A stretch of 64,000 nt of DNA from Pelomyxa schiedti. Its lineage: Eukaryota > Evosea > Pelobiontida > Pelomyxidae. Below, in pieces: positions 31,801 to 45,300 of the stretch (the stretch's first letter is position 1; each line of letters starts with the position of its first letter). A program made the translations under genes and the position numbers. Location: positions 1 through 64,000 of the forward strand of contig JAHLWZ010000113.1 of NCBI GenBank assembly GCA_020536535.1, in the 5' to 3' direction. The notes under the pieces are model-generated. The model saw only the letters and a program-made list of their open reading frames with translations. It was not told the DNA's origin and did no database searches.

Positions 31801-34800
31801 AACATACAAGTTATGATTCAGCTGACAGAGGCAGTGAACTTAAATGATCCCAATTCTATCAACCCGCTCAAGGTAATTAGTTTCAGCTTGGATAAGCCTG
31901 TAACTTGTTAAAGGTTGTATATCCTCCTCTTGTCTCAGTCCCACGTAGTATTGAGTTCTTGACTGAAGGATTTTCTTCAGTGATTTGGAATGAAAAAGTC
32001 CCTGAATTTTGTGATGAGATCAAGGTAACACAAATGGTTTTCTCTTTATGTCATTATACAAAGATAAATCTTCCTACCCGACTCAACTGCAATCATAAAC
32101 TGGTTTTTACTTTTTTCAATATTAGTCCCGGTCCAACAAGAGGGCGGGTGTGATTCAATATTTGTTTTCCTCCTTCCTGATTCCACATGTAGCCCACTGT
32201 TGTTGGATACTCTGTACAACCTATATTTGGTGATAGGTTGCAGATTTCCATTTCATTTTCTTCTGACCACCCGCCCTCCTTATTAGTATAATCAGAAACG
32301 GTTCAAGGAAAATTCCAGTTTTCAAAGATCTCTCTGAGTGTCAGGTTGGAAAGATTGACAGAAAACAAACTCTAACTCTTTTGTAGATTGCAACAATGGA
32401 AGGGAGACATAAACATTACTTCTCCTTTCGTATCGAGACTGTTTCTAGTCTATATCCTCAAGACGAGATGCTTGCTCTATTTTTCTATAAGGCTATCAAG
32501 AGACCTGATGAATGTCTACGCAGTACTAGTCATGATGGCTCAAAAAGCATTGCTAAGCTGTCTGTCAGTCAACAATTGGTAAATCTTCCAATAAATATAG
32601 GAGGATCAATTCAATTCATTCCAGGAAGCCGTTGGTTATATCGATCAAGAAAAGATCTCTCCTCAAGCTCTTGTTCTTTTTTTCCCAACAATAATGTCCA
32701 CACTGTTCAACATAATGTGCACATGGTCTGAAATTGCATCTCATGCAACCTTTCTCTCTCTTCTCAAAATTTTACCAAGGTTTTCGTCAATCTCCTCTTT
32801 CTCGCCATCCCTGACAAATGTCCAGAATTGATAGATTTTTGAAAGCAGAAAAGACTGCGGCTCTCCTCTCCCACTATGTTCGGGCTATGCTGGACCCACC
32901 TCAGTGGCAATCTACACGTGGTCCATTGCATGAATTGCTTGTAAAGTACTGGACTGAACGCCTAAATGTTGCTGAAGAATTCAATGCTGAAGTTCCTCCA
33001 AATACTGAATACAGCTGGTTCTTTTTTGAGGTTATTTCCAAGAGTGCTTCCATTTGGGCTTTCACAAGCGGAAAGCTTGGTTTGTGCCTCAGTTTTTATC
33101 TTTCATTTTTCTTACGTTTGTCAGCAACGGATGAAAGAAGTGGGAGATTTCCTACAGATTTTATGGAGCGAATTTCGACCCTAATTAAGAGGATGATGGA
33201 GTATTGGATTTGCGTATGGCGAGATAAGAAGCCAAGGCCATCCATGCGCACTAATGCTCAATCTATCTCTACTTTTATCAGTGCAATGTTTCCTTTAGCT
33301 GACAGAGGGGTTCTGATCAGTGTGGTATGATGGAGATCACTTACGCTACTTTTACATAATATCTAGGTTAACGAATGTCTCCTCACTTGTGATCCTACAA
33401 CTGACGCATCTACATTTGCAATGTTTATTCTTCACATGCTGAGAACAGTTTCAGATTATGAGCACTATATTCCTCTCAATATGCCAGCACTCACTCCTCT
33501 AACTTTTGACACTGTGGAGGGATTGGATAGTTTATTTTGGTCGGTGTCACATAAAACTTTCAATTTTTCCTGATCACTCTAAAGGCAACGGCATCCCTTA
33601 GTGGGTGTACTCCTTTGTCTGGTGCAAAAATGTATTCTTCACAAGGGGACAAATCGCCTGCATGTATAACCTAACCTACAAGAGGCGGCAGTTTAATTAA
33701 AATAACAGGGGATCAAAACACTCCGTGACGTTCTTCGAAAGCATGCACTTGACGCACGGTATAATTCTCCCGAGCTGCAGAAGAAAATCTGTTCTATGTA
33801 CTTCCCATTGATTCTTTCGGTAGAGTAACATCGCTCTTTAATTCAGTAAGTTGTAATGGCTTTGTAGGCAGTTTCAAATAAAGAAGTTCTCAATCAGTTT
33901 GAGGACTCGCACAAACACGATTACCTCATCTCTTTTCTCTATGTTTTGAAAAACTGTGAAAAAGAGCTTCTTCGAATGTGGTGGAGAGCTGATACAGAAA
34001 AGAGACACACCATCTTTTTCGAACTTATTCTCGATTGCATCGAGCACTTCCAGGTTGTACCTTGATAGTCCTCACTCACCTAACTTGTAACTCAGGATCA
34101 AGCTGCGTTCAATGAAGTATTAAGAATTGCAGCAAAAAAAAGCAAGCTATTTATGGAGGAACGCAGACACTTCCTTGACAGCCCGCAGGACCCCGTTTTT
34201 AGTAGAATACTTGCAGTTTGGACAAGTCTGTTGGCTAACATAGACATATGTGCTTTTGTGTGAATCCTTCCCCACCTTTTTTTCCCTTATTAACTCTTTT
34301 CAGACTGCTGTTCCATTGGTGGATCCCAGAAGTTTACACCAGGCATGCCAATATTTACTTGTAATTAAATAAATTTCGAAACAGGCAACAACTTTTCAGC
34401 TCACTGCAGCTGGTGTTCGGACTCTCATTAATGATCATGGAGTGCAACTGTTCGTAAACCAGGGAAATTCTTTTTGTGATTTGCTCAGCTATGAGCTGTT
34501 GCGCTACATGAATAGCCCAAAAAATGCCACTGTCGGTGAAACGGCATTGGATCTTTTTTACCTGATGCTCTGGGTTTGTCAGTTGCCTTTTATTCCTATC
34601 AACTTACCATTTTTTCCAGCGGCACTTTGAGCATACAAATGACACTCTGCGTATGAAAATTCAAGCTCTTATTGCAGCAACGAAATTGTTAGGCTATGAA
34701 GGAGTGGTATGTCACCATTTCCAAAAAAGCAATGACAATTTTAAGAAAACGGACCTCTTGGATGAATCTTTACTGGCCCTCGACCAAAAGATACTCCAAG

Positions 34801-36684
34801 CCGACCAAGCTGATTTCCAACAGCATGCAAAGGAAGTAACTTCGCGATTACAGTCTCATTTGAGGTGGCAGTCCGAATTACCTATTGCAATGATTGACGC
34901 CAATAGATACAACGCCAAGATTGCTACCACTCAGGATCCCGAAACATTGATTGATCTGTGTTATAAAACAACCCTCAGCTACTTTGACTCACCCGATTTG
35001 ATGATAACGTGGCTCGACAGCTACATTGTTCCAAAGCATCAGGCAGTATGTAAACAGCTAAGCTGAGGCGCAAATCTCATTATCCACTTATGCTTAGAAT
35101 AATCACCTGGAAGAAGCTGCACAATGCAAAATTCTCAAGGCATATCTTATTGCCCAGTACCTTATATATGACAAACACCTCAACTCCATATCTGAGTCAG
35201 ATTTTATTGCTCTCAGCCCAAACCTGGATTGTATGAAACTACCCGTCTCAGATCTTTCCACATCCAAGGTTTTTTTTTTCGCCTTTCTCCCTTGGTGTTT
35301 AAAATACTATCACTTTAAGGCTGGGGGCCAATTTCAATCTGAGAATTGGTGTCTCTCCAGCTTGACGAATGCTTTGAAAGAAGCAATAGACTTTTTGGAA
35401 CAGGTTTTCTTCTCGTTTTTTCCCTATCCTTAATACAAAACGAAATCAAGGCAAATCTATATGAAGCTTGCATTGAGATTTACAATACACTTGGCAACAT
35501 ATACAAGCGAGAAAAGAATTATGCTGATATGAAAGAGGCCATGGAACAATGTGCAGCCATGTGTGGCACAATGGTGGAAAAGGAAAAGGTATAAATAGAC
35601 CTTACATTTTGTTGGCGCCCTTTAAAAATAAAAAGGGGAAAGAACCTCGAATCTTTGCCCGCTATTACAGAGTGGCATTCTTTGGAAATCTTATTGAAGA
35701 GCTGGATAGAACAGAGTATATCTATAAGATGCCCCCAGAGTGCATACTTGCAACTGCTACAAAGCACATTTCTCATGTGCTACAAACTAAACTGCCTCCC
35801 GCGAACGTGGCACTTTTGCCAAACAAAACGTTTGATGCCACGACCCTGGATCCTCACAAAATGTACTACCAAATTGTCTCTGTTGATCCCTACTTTGAGA
35901 ATGCCAGTCGAGTGTCTCTTTTTGAGAGGCACTTCAATACAAGCAAGAATCTAACTTTTCTGTGTTTCTAGTCTCATGAGAACTCTCACAGGTTCCTTCA
36001 TCTCCATGCAATCCTTCAGTGATGGAAAACGTAACGTGGAACTGCATGAACAGAAGAAGAAAAAGATTATTTACTCTGCTGAACTACCATTCCCATTTGT
36101 AAAAAATCGGCTGGCCATCAAAATGAAGCGGGAGGTGAAAAATCCCTTCACCGCTTGCCGTTTTTATTGCTGATTTACCAAACTAGATCATCATCGAACC
36201 AATCGAGAATGCTTTCGAACTTATCTCAGAGAGAATTGATAAAATACGAGAACAACTCGAGTACAATCCACCCAAGCTCAACCCTCTTCAGCAAGTTCTA
36301 CAAGGAAGTGTAGTTCCAAGTACGGTTTTCCTTTCCCCAATTTCCTACATTCTAAATTCCATCACAGTGGTCAACGAAGGCCCGCTGAAAATCTGTGAGA
36401 CATTCCTATCACCAGAAGCCCGAGCTACTCACCGAAAAGAGCACATTGACAAACTGTCCTGGGCCATGGCAACATTCATTGATTTCTGCGGGTATGCCAC
36501 GCAGCTCAACCACAGCATCATCGACGAGAAGCACGTGAAATTCCACCAGATGATATGTGACCATTTGGCCACAATGCGGAGCCGTGTCACTCCATTCTTA
36601 TCAGCAGGACATCGCCTCCAGGCTGTGATCACTCAGGAAGATATTGACAACAAAACATGGCGGCTTCATAAACTCCTTCCTTGA
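28898..36684 (+). CDS. DOCK-family Rho/Rac guanine nucleotide exchange factor with N-terminal C1 domain
   Basis: The largest gene here, about two dozen short introns. ATG 28898 opens a C1 zinc domain across intron 1: HQFTSVERSSPPVCTVCSG, then VMVCK joined to VCHGTVHDMCVS. A Pro-rich stretch (29220-29430, many PPPP) and a Ser/Thr linker follow. The DOCK N-terminus has FNSTSGVKTSEDFHFHL and NLFIVIKLFRVFRGD. DHR-1 (C2-like, phosphoinositide binding) has VIWNEKVPEFCDEIK and LVFTFFNIS near 31980-32130. The arm includes YSWFFFEVISKSASI, EHYIPLNMP, LRKHALDARYN and YLISFLYVLKNCEKELL. DHR-2, the exchange domain, has PRIFARYYRVAFFGNLIE, EYIYKMPPE, FPFVKNRLAI, LQQVLQGSVVP and, after an intron, VNEGPLKICETFLSP, the nucleotide-sensor region. 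Activates Rho/Rac-family GTPases, driving actin. C1 suggests lipid or membrane recruitment. A few exons near 30970-31680 and 33530-33720 are uncertain. Confidence 0.93.
29079..29092. repeat. Poly-T tract in intron 1 of the DOCK gene
   Basis: A T-run upstream of the TATAG acceptor; a further T-run lies near 29010. They form an unusually strong polypyrimidine tract for this genome. Confidence 0.6.
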
Positions 36685-36993
36685 CCCAACACCAACCATA
36701 CAAACACACCAATTCAAATGGGAATGTTCATGAACTAAAAGTGTGAAATTATTTTTAAACCCTACGATTGATTAGCTTTGGGGTAAAATTTTACCCATGA
36801 CCCCAACCTCTTTCTTCCTTCATTGCAATTACTGATTCAATTCGCGTACAAAATCCGAACCTCCTATCTACAATTTCTTTTGGTTTTTTTCCTTTGCGAC
36901 GGAACACTAAACATGTGGGGTATTGGAGGGCGATAGGAGGGAGTCTGAACTCTGTTACTGTGCAGAAATTGCTCTTCTTTGAAAGTATCTCCA
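36685..36993. other. Convergent 3' intergenic region
   Basis: 309 bp between the stops of the DOCK gene (plus) and the ankyrin-metallophosphoesterase gene (minus). No clear AATAAA signal or other feature seen. Confidence 0.35.
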
Positions 36994-39909
36994 TTACAGT
37001 GAAATGTCCACAACGAATTCCGAGTTGAATGGGAGACTCTCTGGAAGGGGAATGTTAATTGCGGCTCGGGAATCACCCAATTCATACCTTTTGGGTACCC
37101 ATGAGGGTTGTTGATTATTCTCGTGCCGTTTATTACTTGGTCTTGGAACCAGTGAGTGTGACCTTGAAAAGAGTGTTGAATTTGTGATTGTCATTACTTT
37201 GAATTGCTGTTACCGTAAAACCATGCGGCTACAGGCGGACCAAGCATTGCTCTTAAATCTGTGCAAAACGCATGGCTAAGGAAGAGTAAGGCATCGGAAA
37301 TTTGAATGACTTGTGAATACACACTTTCTCGGGGTGTTGTATTGTGAAGCGTCAGTGGAACAAAGATCAATTACAGGGGCATGATGTGTTAATACAACCA
37401 CTCGTTTCGAGTCCTTAGAAGCTCGTGCTATTTCCTAGAAATGGTTGAGGATGCTTAAGTGAAGAAAGAGAGAAGTACACACCTCTTTTAAAAATCGCGT
37501 TTCTTCCACGTGCCATTGATTTGTGTCTTCAATTGAGATCTTCCTTGATTCATTGAAGTCTATAGCTCTGTAATCAGTTAGAGCTAGATTGACACCAATT
37601 CGGGCCTCTTCTGGAATGAAAGACCACAGTGTAGCACCAAGAATCCTAAAAGCACCTAATTCAGTAAAAACCAACAAGAAAATAGTAGAGAAGTACCTGA
37701 CTCCTTCAATTTCGACACACGTTTTATCGAGGAAAACAGCACCTTCTGCTGCACAAATTTGTTGCATGGCCAGTTTCGCATCTTTTACAGCTGATTTGTA
37801 GAATTCCTTTTGGCAATTTTGGAAGTGTATCAAGTGATAATTACACACATGATTTCCCATCACAATAAAAACTTTCTTGAAGGCTCTTGTCTGTGCTCTC
37901 AAGAATTGTGATAACAGTAGTCTTGATTCTTCGTTTGCCAGTACGGTAGTATCACCCAATAATGCAAGATAAGGTGCCCGAGGAGTCAACGTAGGATTGC
38001 TACCAAACTCTAAATGGATGTCGGATGCACACTGCAAGGAGAAAGTACGAGAACGGATAGGACTAGAAATTGTTATTTCTGCAAAAAGAGGTTAACTGGC
38101 ATACTTAGGAATGCCTTCTAGGAAAGTGACAAGTTCCTGACTTCCAATTCTTTTTGCCATGGTCAGCGCAGTTTCTCCACGCACATTTTGCGTTTCCACC
38201 TACGCGCTATTAGTGAGGAACAAAGGAAAAAAAATCGTTGAAGTAATACTTGGGCTCCCTGCGCCACAAGAAGTTTTGCAAACTCCACATTGCCATGTGA
38301 ACAACAATAGTGCAATGGACTTGTATCGACCGTTATTTTGGTGCTTTTTCCTTCTATGTACATACGTATCTCCATTTACATTCCTTGACTGAATGATAGC
38401 ACCCTTTTTAATCTAACAGGATAGGGTTATCTTTCAAAGGATGAAAAGCTAATCCACACCAGTCGCTGTGCGAAATCAAACCTGTTACTCAGTGCAACAA
38501 GATGCAGTGGTGTTTGCCCTAATGAAATGTGAATCACAAAAATCTCGATATTTTTGGAACCTTCAACAGTTGTCACATTTACTGCACAGTGCTTAAAAAT
38601 GATACTTATTACTTTTTCATCAGACAAATTGCACGCCAAATGCATTGCCGTTTCTCCCGACTGATGATTGTGACGAGAAAAAAGAATTCTTAGGTGGATA
38701 CTTTTGATGTTGTATTGGCTGAAACTCCCTTTTCAATAAGCGGTTCTATAAAATGAGGGAGATTATGAATAATGCACTGTTTGATGGGGTTCAGCTCAGA
38801 CTAAAAGTGATTACAAGAAAGAAATAACTGAGATTTAAAACGTTTGGAGATCGCCAAGTGAATGTGTTGGGGTCACTGCGCTCAATACTATTCAGAGTAA
38901 GAAACACTTTTTCATGAAATCCCATACAGCAATGAAATGCAGTCAGTGTCACCATTCAACAGAGCAACGTCCAGTGGAGTCTGCCCATCCCCGTCAAGAA
39001 TAAACGTTGGTGCACCTGAGAAGAATCAACCAGGCCTTGCTGAAAGCAGTTACGCACCATGATCAATTAGTAGTGCAGCAATTTTGCTATGTCCTTTTTC
39101 AATTGCCAGAGACAGTGCAGTTTTGAGGTGCGCATTTGTTGCATTCAACTGTTTCAGACAAATTGATGAATGACTCATTTTGCACAAACAAACAATGGTC
39201 ATGTACATTGATTTCTGGAAACTGTAGTAACAGTTGCACTGCCTCCAGGTCCTTGTTTTCCACACAAATGTGCAAAGGTGTATTCTGTCCCTCATCAGTA
39301 CAGTTGATGTCCAGCCCACCTACCCACCAACACCAAAAATAAATAACAAGAACAAGAAAAAAAAAAAAAAAGACTACGACACAACCCAAAGGTGCCACTC
39401 ACGCAGGGGTTCTACTTCAATTTCAACAAGCCAAACCAAACCAAACAAGCCCAAATAAAGAAACAGAAACAAGCAACAGATGGTGGCTCCGGAGACGCCA
39501 AAGCGCAATGACACCAACCTGGCGGCGCCGCCGACCGCGGGGCCCGGCCGGCGTCGTGGAGCTCCTCCAAGTTGGCCGCGAGCAGCGCGCGCAGGGAGCT
39601 GGCGCCGCGCCTGGCGGCCGACAGCACCTCCCTGGGGTCCACCGTCGGCCCAGCTTGGTCGCCGCTTCCTCCTCCGTCGGCGGCGCCCTCGCCCGCCTCG
39701 TAGTCGCGGCTCCGTCGCAGGGAGCCCACTGTAGATCCCGTTCTCTGCTCTTTTTTTCCCCCCTCTAGTCTTTCGTGTAAGCTGCCTTGTTGGGTGATGG
39801 TGAACGGTGCCAAAACCACAGAGAGTCCCAGCAGAGCCACAAACATCGTTAAGGGCTGATGAGGATGGACTCCATCATCTCGCAGGAAATGGTTGCGGAA
39901 CATGATCAT
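36994..39909 (-). CDS. Ankyrin-repeat protein fused to a calcineurin-like metallophosphoesterase
   Basis: ATG 39909 starts a hydrophobic segment (LTMFVALLGLSVVLAPFTI), a probable signal anchor, in a GC-rich first exon. Ankyrin repeats follow on small exons: QNTPLHICVENKDLEAVQLL, ALSLAIEKGHSKIAALLIDH, MHLACNLSDEKVISIIF, QTPLHLVALSNRFDFAQRL, SPLHYCCSHGNVEFAKLL, RGETALTMAKRIGSQELV. A 42-nt intron (38104-38063) joins LEGIP in frame to SRTFSLQCASDIHLEFG, the start of the phosphoesterase. Its metal motifs are complete: DIH (DxH), LALLGDT (GD), GNH joined to EFYKS (GNHE), VVVLTHHAP (xHHxP) and GHTHW (GHxH), ending near NPHGYPK then FVVDISL. This fold hydrolyses phosphomono- or diesters with two metal ions. 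Substrate unknown; ankyrin repeats probably dock a partner. Confidence 0.85.
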
Positions 39910-39941
39910 CGTTGAGTTGATCTTTTTTCCAGACCGTGGGC
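39910..39941. promoter_or_regulatory. 32-bp divergent intergenic region
   Basis: The start codons of the ankyrin-phosphoesterase gene (minus, 39909) and the LRR gene (plus, 39942) are 32 bp apart, the shortest divergent spacing in the window. It is T-rich in the middle. Confidence 0.4.
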
Positions 39942-42248
39942 ATGCACGCAATTAATAGCCTTTGCCGGCGACACACAGCACCAACTGTGTTTTACATTTT
40001 GTTCCTGGTTGCAGCATTCCACGCTGAACAGATCTGGAGCACGAGTTCCATTTCCTCATCTTTTTCGTCGTCTTCGTCTTCCTCTAGCCGTGAAAGTGGC
40101 AGCACAAGCTCTTCGAGTTCGCCTTGGTCGTTCCTTGATAGTGGGAGTAGTGATTTTGCGAGCTCAAGTGCAAGTGCGATCGATCCTGAGGAAAAGGCGC
40201 TGCTCAAAGCGGAGGCTGAAGCTATCTGTGATTTGTACCAATCCATCAAGCCTAGGAGTTGGTTTGCGGACCCCTGCGTGGAATTCCCAGACACACCGCC
40301 GTGCGAGGAAGAATATCTCTTCTCCGGTCTCACCTGTGACGAATATAACCACGTCTGGAAAATGTCAGTACAACATAGCTCTGGATGTTTCAAATCTTAA
40401 TTAAGCAAAAAACTAACAATTGTGCAGCTCCCTTGCCAGCGAATCTACCCGACAGGGCACAGTTCCGGCGTCGTTGGGGAATTTATCTCACCTCTCGTAC
40501 TTGTAAGTTGTAAGGACTCTATGTCCTCATTTATATATACCTCCAAAGGCAGCTTTCTGGGGAAAGACTAAATGGTACTATTCCAGAGAGCTTAACCAAG
40601 CTCAGGAACCTTTCCACCTTGTGTGTCTGCATTTCCTAGCTAGTGGTCATAACCTTAATAGTGAACTGTCATACAATCAATTAACCGGAGAAATACCATG
40701 CTTCCAGAATCTAACTCGAGTGTCCCGCTTGTATGATTGCCCTTCCAATTGATAATGCGATTCAAAAAAAAAAAAAAAAAATCAGTCACCTGCCATCAAA
40801 TTATCTCTCTGGTACGTTGCCCCCATGCTTTTCACAGATGAGTGTTCTTGCCTCATTGTACCCTACCTCTGACTTACCTAAGTGAATCTCACTGTTTAAA
40901 GATCCCTCAGTAGGAATTATCTTAGCGGTTATTTACCAGTGATTCCCTCAAATCTCCACGTCATGTTGCCCTTCACAATTAAATTATATAAGCTGATTAG
41001 TCTCTTCAGAGACTTAGCGCACAATAATTTTACTGGACCACTTATTGAACACTTGTCCATTTCAAATTTCTCAAAGCTATTGTCATTGTACCTATTACAA
41101 GGTTAAAACGAGTTCTAACATTCACTAACAGGACCGTTACTAACAATTCATTTGGTGGAACAATTCCCAGTTCACTGACTTCGCTATCTACTTTACAAAT
41201 CTTGTACGTTACATCTCCATATACGTTCCCTTATATTCTCTTAGAGAATTGTCACGCAATCGTTTCACCGGAACTCTTCCAGCAGAGTTATTTGGAATGA
41301 AATTGCTGACTATGTGATCTCTTGTTTAAAACTGCCAATTCCTGATCCACAAAGATTTCTGGAGGATAATCTTCTCTCGGGTTCATTGCCAGTGTGCCAA
41401 TTTTCCACCAGCATAGCATACCTGTTGCTTCTTAACTTATCTTCTTTCACGTTTAATTTCAAGAAGGAAACTTTCTGGCAATCAGCTGGCTGGTTCAATT
41501 CCTGCTTCTTTTTTCAATACTACGACCATTAAGACACTGTATTTGTTCCTCTTCAAAGAGCGTCTCAACTTCTAAGGTATCTGAGCCGAAATCTCCTCAC
41601 TGGCACGCTTCCTTATTATAATTTACTCAAAGTGTCTTTGCTGTATGTGTTCCTTTCATTCTCACTCTATCCTCATTTCCTCCTTGAAGTGATTTATCCT
41701 TCAACAACCTGTCTGGAACGATCCCTGACTCTTTCTGGGAAAATGGACAAAGATTGTCTACAATGTTACTCTACCTACTGTCCTTGTATTTAAATTGTTA
41801 CATTATTTTAAGAAAGATGAGCCACAACTTTCTGTCAGGGACACTAGAAAAATTTAATCTCACTAGAACCTATGAACTGTGCGTCACAGCATTCAAATAT
41901 ATCTCAACAATAATATCTCAACTCTTCTTATCAAGGGATATGAGTTATAATTTTTTCACCGGTTCTCCACTGTCTTTGGGAAGGGTTGTCGTATGGTTTT
42001 TCATCCTCCACCCATACCTTTTCTTTAACTGTTCCTATAGTAACCTGGAGGAAAACTGCATGAACTGTACGAATATCACTACTTGTGGCTGCAACAACAC
42101 CAGGCCAAGCAATGAATGTTCACTGTCATCACCATCATCATTTTCATTACTACCCTTATCAAGTGTTTCTACCCCAACCTCTTCATCACCCACCACTGTA
42201 CTTTGGTTCATTCTGCCAATTATAACAACAGTTCTGCACATTCTCTAA
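39942..42248 (+). CDS. Secreted LRR protein with a GPI-anchor-like C-terminus
   Basis: N-terminal signal peptide (TVFYILFLVAAFHAEQIW), then a Ser-rich linker and a Cys-containing cap (DPCVEFPDTPPCEEEYLFSG, LTCDEYNHVWK) like the LRR N-cap of plant-type LRR proteins. From 40428 a series of small exons each encodes about one 24-residue plant-type LRR (LxxLxLSxNxLxGxIP): RLNGTIPESLTKLRNLSTL, NQLTGEIPCFQNL, NYLSGTLPPCFSQM, NNFTGPLIEHL, NSFGGTIPSSLTSLSTLQI, NRFTGTLPAELFGMKL. The C-terminal cap has Cys pairs (ENCMNCTNITTCGCN), a Ser/Thr/Pro-rich stalk, and a hydrophobic end (TTVLWFILPIITTVLHIL) with nothing after it, as for GPI anchoring. Expected at the cell surface as an adhesion or recognition molecule. 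Ligand unknown. Confidence 0.85.
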
Positions 42249-42319
42249 AACTCAACCACACCTTCTATGCACAAGCATGGCAACCAAACAATTTTGATTA
42301 GAAATACAATTTTTGGTTT

Positions 42320-45300
42320 TTAATTCACTTTTCCTGCTTCTTGCAGACGCTCTGAATCAATGTGAGGTTCTAATATGGATACTATCTCAGAGAAATTGGG
42401 TCTGTCATCTGGGTTCTGTGACCAACATTTGCACATGACCGCGCAGACTGAAGAGGGTGCTTCAGAAGGTACAGGAGGCCTGTTTCCATTACATACATGT
42501 TCAATAAGTGCTGTTTTTTTTTTGCACCATAGAGGGAAGATCGGTGTTTAGGTTTCCTGCAAAGGAATTGGGAGTATACCAAACGCTGATGTAATATCTG
42601 CATAGGGTTCCTGCTGAGTAAGTATGCACCACACCAGAATCCCAAAGGAGAAGACATCAGCTTTCCACTTCCACAGGGTTAAAAAAAGCGGATGCACAAA
42701 GGAATTCTTTTACACACGGAATAGGGTTGAGATTTTAGGACTTCAGGTGCTGTAACTACGCACAGTGGTAAAAACCAATGGAATTAACTACAAAAGTAAC
42801 GCACACGCAAGGGTGCCAATACAGGCTGTATATTTGGCCGATTCAGAAACATCAGTAGCTATTCTCGCTGTACCAAAATCACTCAGCTTGATATGCTGGC
42901 TAGCACTTGGAGATAACGAGGAGATCAGCACCTACAACCATTTGTGAGGAACCCGCTTTTGCAAGTTCGATACATTTGCAGGTTTAAGGTCTCGGTGTAT
43001 CACTCGATTTCTTGGGAAAAAAAAACTCAATCAACTTACTTGCAGAGAAGATGTACCTATGTAAAAATTGCATCCCCTGAGCTATTTCAACACAAAGGCA
43101 GAGCTTTTTCACTCAGTTCCAACTTAATGAATGGGTTATGAACCTTCATTTCTTGTGACAATGTTTGATGAGAAAGAATTCCTTCCAAGCTTCCCATCTC
43201 AACCATTTCCTGTTGAAGGACATTAAATGGAAGTCGACGTTGCGGAGATATACCATTACTATCAGACAATGATCCCTTGTCAGACAAAAACCATAAAATG
43301 TCCTAGTAGATTGTGTTACATTCCTATTGATGTGTGGAGAAGTATTACACGGTAAATGGTGAGCGCAGCATTACAGACATATCAATTTCATGCAGAAGGC
43401 TCTCTCTGGCAGTATCAGCTGCAAAAAACCAAGGAGGAAAAGTCTTTTCTTGTTTTAACATTACACAGAATAAAGCCGAATGACCTTTACTGCAACGTCA
43501 AATCCTCTCCATTTTGCTCTGAAGACGCTTCCTGTTGCGCCTTGTCCAATTTTTTCTCCTTCCAGGGATTCGGTAATTCAGAATCACGAAAATGCATTCG
43601 TACCATAGTTGATCTCGTCCGCGTCCAATTTCAACGATTGCTCGACGCTTGCCGCCACTGGAATAATTATATTGAACGGAAGATCTAAAAAGTGACCAAA
43701 TGGGATGGAAGAAATATCCACGAGCTATGGAAACCTGAACACTTCAGCACAACTTCAAATGACAAATCTGATGTGCACTTGGGACATATCGAGAAGCGGA
43801 ACGAACAAGTTTCACCCTGCGTTTCCTATTTATTCTCGATGTCCGTTGGGATGCCATTACCTTAGATAGCGAGCGTGACTCAGGATCGATTAGAAAAGTA
43901 TACTTATGGCTGTTATTTCCCTGGGGTCCGGATAATGACAGAGTTCTAGTGGAACGCAACGTATTTGTAATAGAAATCTCGTCATGAGATTCTTTCTCTA
44001 CAGAAAGAAGTTTGTCTTCAGTTCCAAAATTGATTGTTTGCTTGGAGAAAATGAGTCCATGTGCATCAGATGTCCAAGCAAATTTACTGTACAAAGAGTT
44101 ACTGTGGTTTCCTGTGTGTAAGATATCGTACCACATTTCAGAAACGGTTTCAGAGCCACCAATAAGTTGATACCCGTTTTTCTTTTTATAGTAGTATCGC
44201 ATAATTACCACTGTTCCAGCTAAGACACCAAAAAGAGCAAATAGAGTTAATATCAATGCAATCGATGGTCCGACAATATCTTGATGTGGCATTACAAATC
44301 AAACTAGTTTGTTGAAAGGACTGTGTACTTAGTTTGCAATCATTTGAAATAGGTGTTGTAGACATCCAAAAAAGATTGCACTCACACTTGGTTGTGCAGC
44401 CGGAACCACCATCACTTTCTTTTGGTGACAACTAGATTTGATAAAAGAAAACAGTACCATTGCTCATAAGGATCAACAATGGAGTTGTTGCATGCTTAGA
44501 CCAGGCTTAGAGACAAATTGGATAAGTGAGACAAACCTGGGCCACAAGAAACTTCTGGAGTAGTATATGGGTGGTATCCTGTCTCACAAAAACAATTCGT
44601 GGTGCAAAATTTCCCACTGTCACTGAAAATTGTTGGTAACGGGCGTAAAAAAGTCAATAAAGAATCTAAGATAACCATTCTTCTGGATCAACAGCGATAC
44701 CATCACCACATTCTGGCACAGCAGAAGAAGAAAGAAGGTGAAGGTTAGTGAGAGTGGAAGAGGGTGCCTATTAGTTAGTTCTTACTTGTGAAACAGTCAA
44801 TTGCATAGGGACCAGCTCCCACCTGGGGATAATAGCCAGGCAGACAGGAACAATTACCACTACACCCAAAACCACCATCACATTCTTCTGTGTCCTCGAT
44901 GTACATATTCCCACAAATCCCTGGATAAAGTCATTGTTATCTCAAAACAGCAAGATTCCAATTTGAAACCTCTTTTAGCGCATGTGGCGTTCGAAGTGCA
45001 TATCTGACTTGCGTTGCATCCTGTTATATATGGGTCACATTCCTCACTTCGGGTGCAGTTGCAATCTGGATCAAACAATCCACATGAGCAGTCACAGCCA
45101 TCACTGGCGTTGTATGACCATGCCCAGCAATTCCACCCAGGGACTGTTTGTTGTTGTGTAGCACTTAAGAGAAGTAAATATTTTGTTCAGTTCAACCCAC
45201 GCAAAGCCCGTCTTTGCATAGAAATCCCGAAGGACAATCACCCGATAAGTACTGATTATCATCACATACTGGATCAGGGATGCCACATAAACAGTCACAT

